A stretch of 5,722 bases of DNA from Deferribacteraceae bacterium (lineage in GTDB: Bacteria; Chrysiogenota; Deferribacteres; Deferribacterales; JAISNW01), in contig JAITWF010000061.1 of the NCBI GenBank assembly GCA_031285415.1, positions 1 through 5,722 of the forward strand. The letters are read 5' to 3'. Each line of letters opens with the position of its first letter. Position 1 is the stretch's first letter. A model generated the notes under the pieces. The model had not been told where the DNA came from. It did no database searches and saw only the letters and a program-made list of their open reading frames with translations. Below are positions 4,824-5,722 of this stretch, in pieces. Both the position numbers and the translations under genes were made by a program.

Positions 4824-5511
4824 ATATATTGCAGTAGGGGGTGGGCAGTGTGCCGACCTGATCACTGTGAGAGGATTGAATAGGCTTCAAACAGCTGATC
4901 TAATCTTATACGATCGACTTGCGGATGAGGCTCTTTTGCAGGGGGTAGCAGCTGAAAAGGTGCTAGTTGGCAAGGTGCCGTATCGACATAGCGTCTCTCA
5001 AGAGGAGATCAACGCTATCTTGGTGGCGAATTTGCAAGAGGGGAAAACAGTTGTCCGCCTAAAGGGGGGCGATAGCCTGCTATTTTCACGTGTGGCAGAG
5101 GAGATCGCCGCTGCTCGCACTGTGGGTGCAGAGATCGAGATAGTGCCAGGCGTTACGACAGCCTCGACCGCTATGGCTAAGGTAGAGTCCGCCCTGACCG
5201 ATAGGGAGCATGCCTCTGGCGTGATCTTTATCACTGGGCATAGCAAAGAGGGCTTGCTGCCAGCCTACGATTGGGCGCATATCGCTAAAAGTAAGCTTAC
5301 ACTCGTCATCTATATGGGTGTTAAAAATATAGCCGCTATTGTGCAGGCGTTGATCGATAACGGATTATCAATGGATACGCCGATACTTGCGGCTGAATCT
5401 GTGGGAAGTACAGAGGAGCGGTATACTGTATCCACCGTTGGGGAGTTTAACGCTGTAGACGGTTTTGCTACGCCGTCACTATTTGTAATAGGGAGAGTAC
5501 TCAATGGGTGA
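4810..5511 (+). CDS. cobA: Uroporphyrinogen-III C-methyltransferase (SUMT), divergent
   Basis: SUMT transfers two methyl groups from S-adenosylmethionine to C2 and C7 of uroporphyrinogen III, giving precorrin-2, the branch point to B12, siroheme and heme d1. This protein of 233 aa is a stand-alone methyltransferase without the CysG dehydrogenase/ferrochelatase domain. Family marks kept are LILYDRL (31-37, with the conserved Asp), VGKVPYRHSVSQEEIN (53-68), VVRLKGGD (81-88), EIVPGVTTAS (110-119), FITGH (140-144), TLVIYMG (164-170) and the C-terminal TPSLFVIGRV (221-230). Two usually strict motifs differ. The N-terminal GAGPGDPxLLT reads GGGQCADLIT, one residue shorter and without GPGDP. GGDPFxFGRGGEE reads GGDSLLFSRVAEE. 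PLTHR is also changed to ALTDR. The frame is intact and both ends overlap neighbours, so this is probably a functional but diverged enzyme rather than a pseudogene. A methyltransferase of altered function remains possible. Confidence 0.88.
   Translation: MKYGRYIAVGGGQCADLITVRGLNRLQTADLILYDRLADEALLQGVAAEKVLVGKVPYRHSVSQEEINAILVANLQEGKTVVRLKGGDSLLFSRVAEEIAAARTVGAEIEIVPGVTTASTAMAKVESALTDREHASGVIFITGHSKEGLLPAYDWAHIAKSKLTLVIYMGVKNIAAIVQALIDNGLSMDTPILAAESVGSTEERYTVSTVGEFNAVDGFATPSLFVIGRVLNG
5492..5495 (+). promoter_or_regulatory. Ribosome binding site of cobI inside the end of cobA
   Basis: GGAG (within GGGAGAG) lies 8 nt before the ATG at 5504 and inside the last codons of cobA, supporting coupled translation. 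Confidence 0.6.
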
Positions 5512-5722
5512 GATCTTTATCCTTGGCGTAGGGCCAGGCGATCCAGAGCTTGTAACGGTAAAGGCTGTGAATATACTGAAACGTGCCGATATAATCTACG
5601 TGCCAGAGAGTGACGCTGGGGGCAGAAGCGTTGCAGAGGGGATTATTCGCCCATATGTGGATAAAGGGCGGACGCTACCGTCGTACTTCCCGATGACGGA
5701 TGATCGGCAAGAGCTGGATCGG
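5504..5722 (+). CDS. cobI: Precorrin-2 / cobalt-precorrin-2 C20-methyltransferase, 3'-truncated by window end
   Basis: CobI (aerobic pathway) or CbiL (anaerobic pathway) methylates C20 of precorrin-2 or its cobalt form, using S-adenosylmethionine. The 73 visible residues carry an intact GVGPGDPELVTVKAV motif (8-22), RADIIYVPES (27-36) and AGGRS (38-42). FPMTDD (63-68) follows, equivalent to the FPMTRD stretch that distinguishes C20-methyltransferases from other corrin methyltransferases. The ATG overlaps the cobA stop by 8 nt (ATGGGTGA). The gene continues beyond the window, since a full-length protein is about 230 aa. Whether the pathway is the early- or late-cobalt type cannot be decided from this fragment. 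The normal GPGDP motif here contrasts with its loss in the adjacent CobA. Confidence 0.88.
   Translation, partial: MGEIFILGVGPGDPELVTVKAVNILKRADIIYVPESDAGGRSVAEGIIRPYVDKGRTLPSYFPMTDDRQELDR

Noticed and set aside
4998..5504. Minus-strand open frames antisense to cobA
   Set aside because: They are reverse-complement shadows of a conserved coding sequence and show no initiation signals.

Overview
The window looks like chromosomal DNA from a flagellated, diderm (Gram-negative) bacterium with a B12 pathway. Evidence for this is a predicted 8-stranded outer-membrane barrel, two classical Sec signal peptides, a textbook sigma-54 promoter and a cobalamin gene cluster. Two interspersed palindromic elements are of types common in proteobacterial genomes. 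I cannot name the genus, and a proteobacterial or deferribacterial origin is only an inference.

Layout. (1) Positions 1-723 hold the 3' part of an ABC-3 family (ZnuB/TroC/MntB-like) metal-transporter permease on the + strand. (2) Positions 724-778, a convergent gap, are almost filled by a G/C-rich palindromic element. (3) Positions 779-1570 (-) encode a secreted 8-strand beta-barrel protein. (4) Positions 1571-1757 are a divergent promoter region with a perfect TATAAT for the barrel gene and a full-consensus sigma-54 promoter (GG-N10-GC) for the next gene. (5) Positions 1758-2519 (+) encode an unrecognised 253-aa protein whose N-terminus carries a FlgM-like DRVEISAEA segment. (6) Positions 2522-2543 hold a perfect 9-bp hairpin between convergent genes. 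(7) Positions 2554-3384 (-) encode an unrecognised exported protein of 276 aa. (8) Positions 3385-3587 are an AT-rich divergent control region with two 7-bp inverted repeats. (9) From 3588 to the window end (+) runs a tightly overlapping cobalamin operon: cobB/cbiA (cobyrinate a,c-diamide synthase), cobA (uroporphyrinogen-III C-methyltransferase) and the start of cobI/cbiL (precorrin-2/cobalt-precorrin-2 C20-methyltransferase).

How the genes fit together. CobA would make precorrin-2, CobI/CbiL would add the C20 methyl group, and CobB/CbiA would amidate the a and c side chains later in corrin synthesis. The overlaps (14 and 8 nt) suggest translational coupling. The metal permease may supply a divalent cation, but nothing in the window links it functionally to the cob genes.

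Most notable points. The CobB glutaminase domain has lost its nucleophilic cysteine (E-G-G-G instead of E-C-G-G) and its C-terminal HxHF histidine, although the ATP-dependent domain looks intact. A GGATTGC...GCAATGAC palindromic repeat is inserted in frame in the linker joining the two CobB domains. CobA is also divergent in its GPGDP and GGDPFxFGRG motifs. A consensus sigma-54 promoter drives the unknown gene at 1758.
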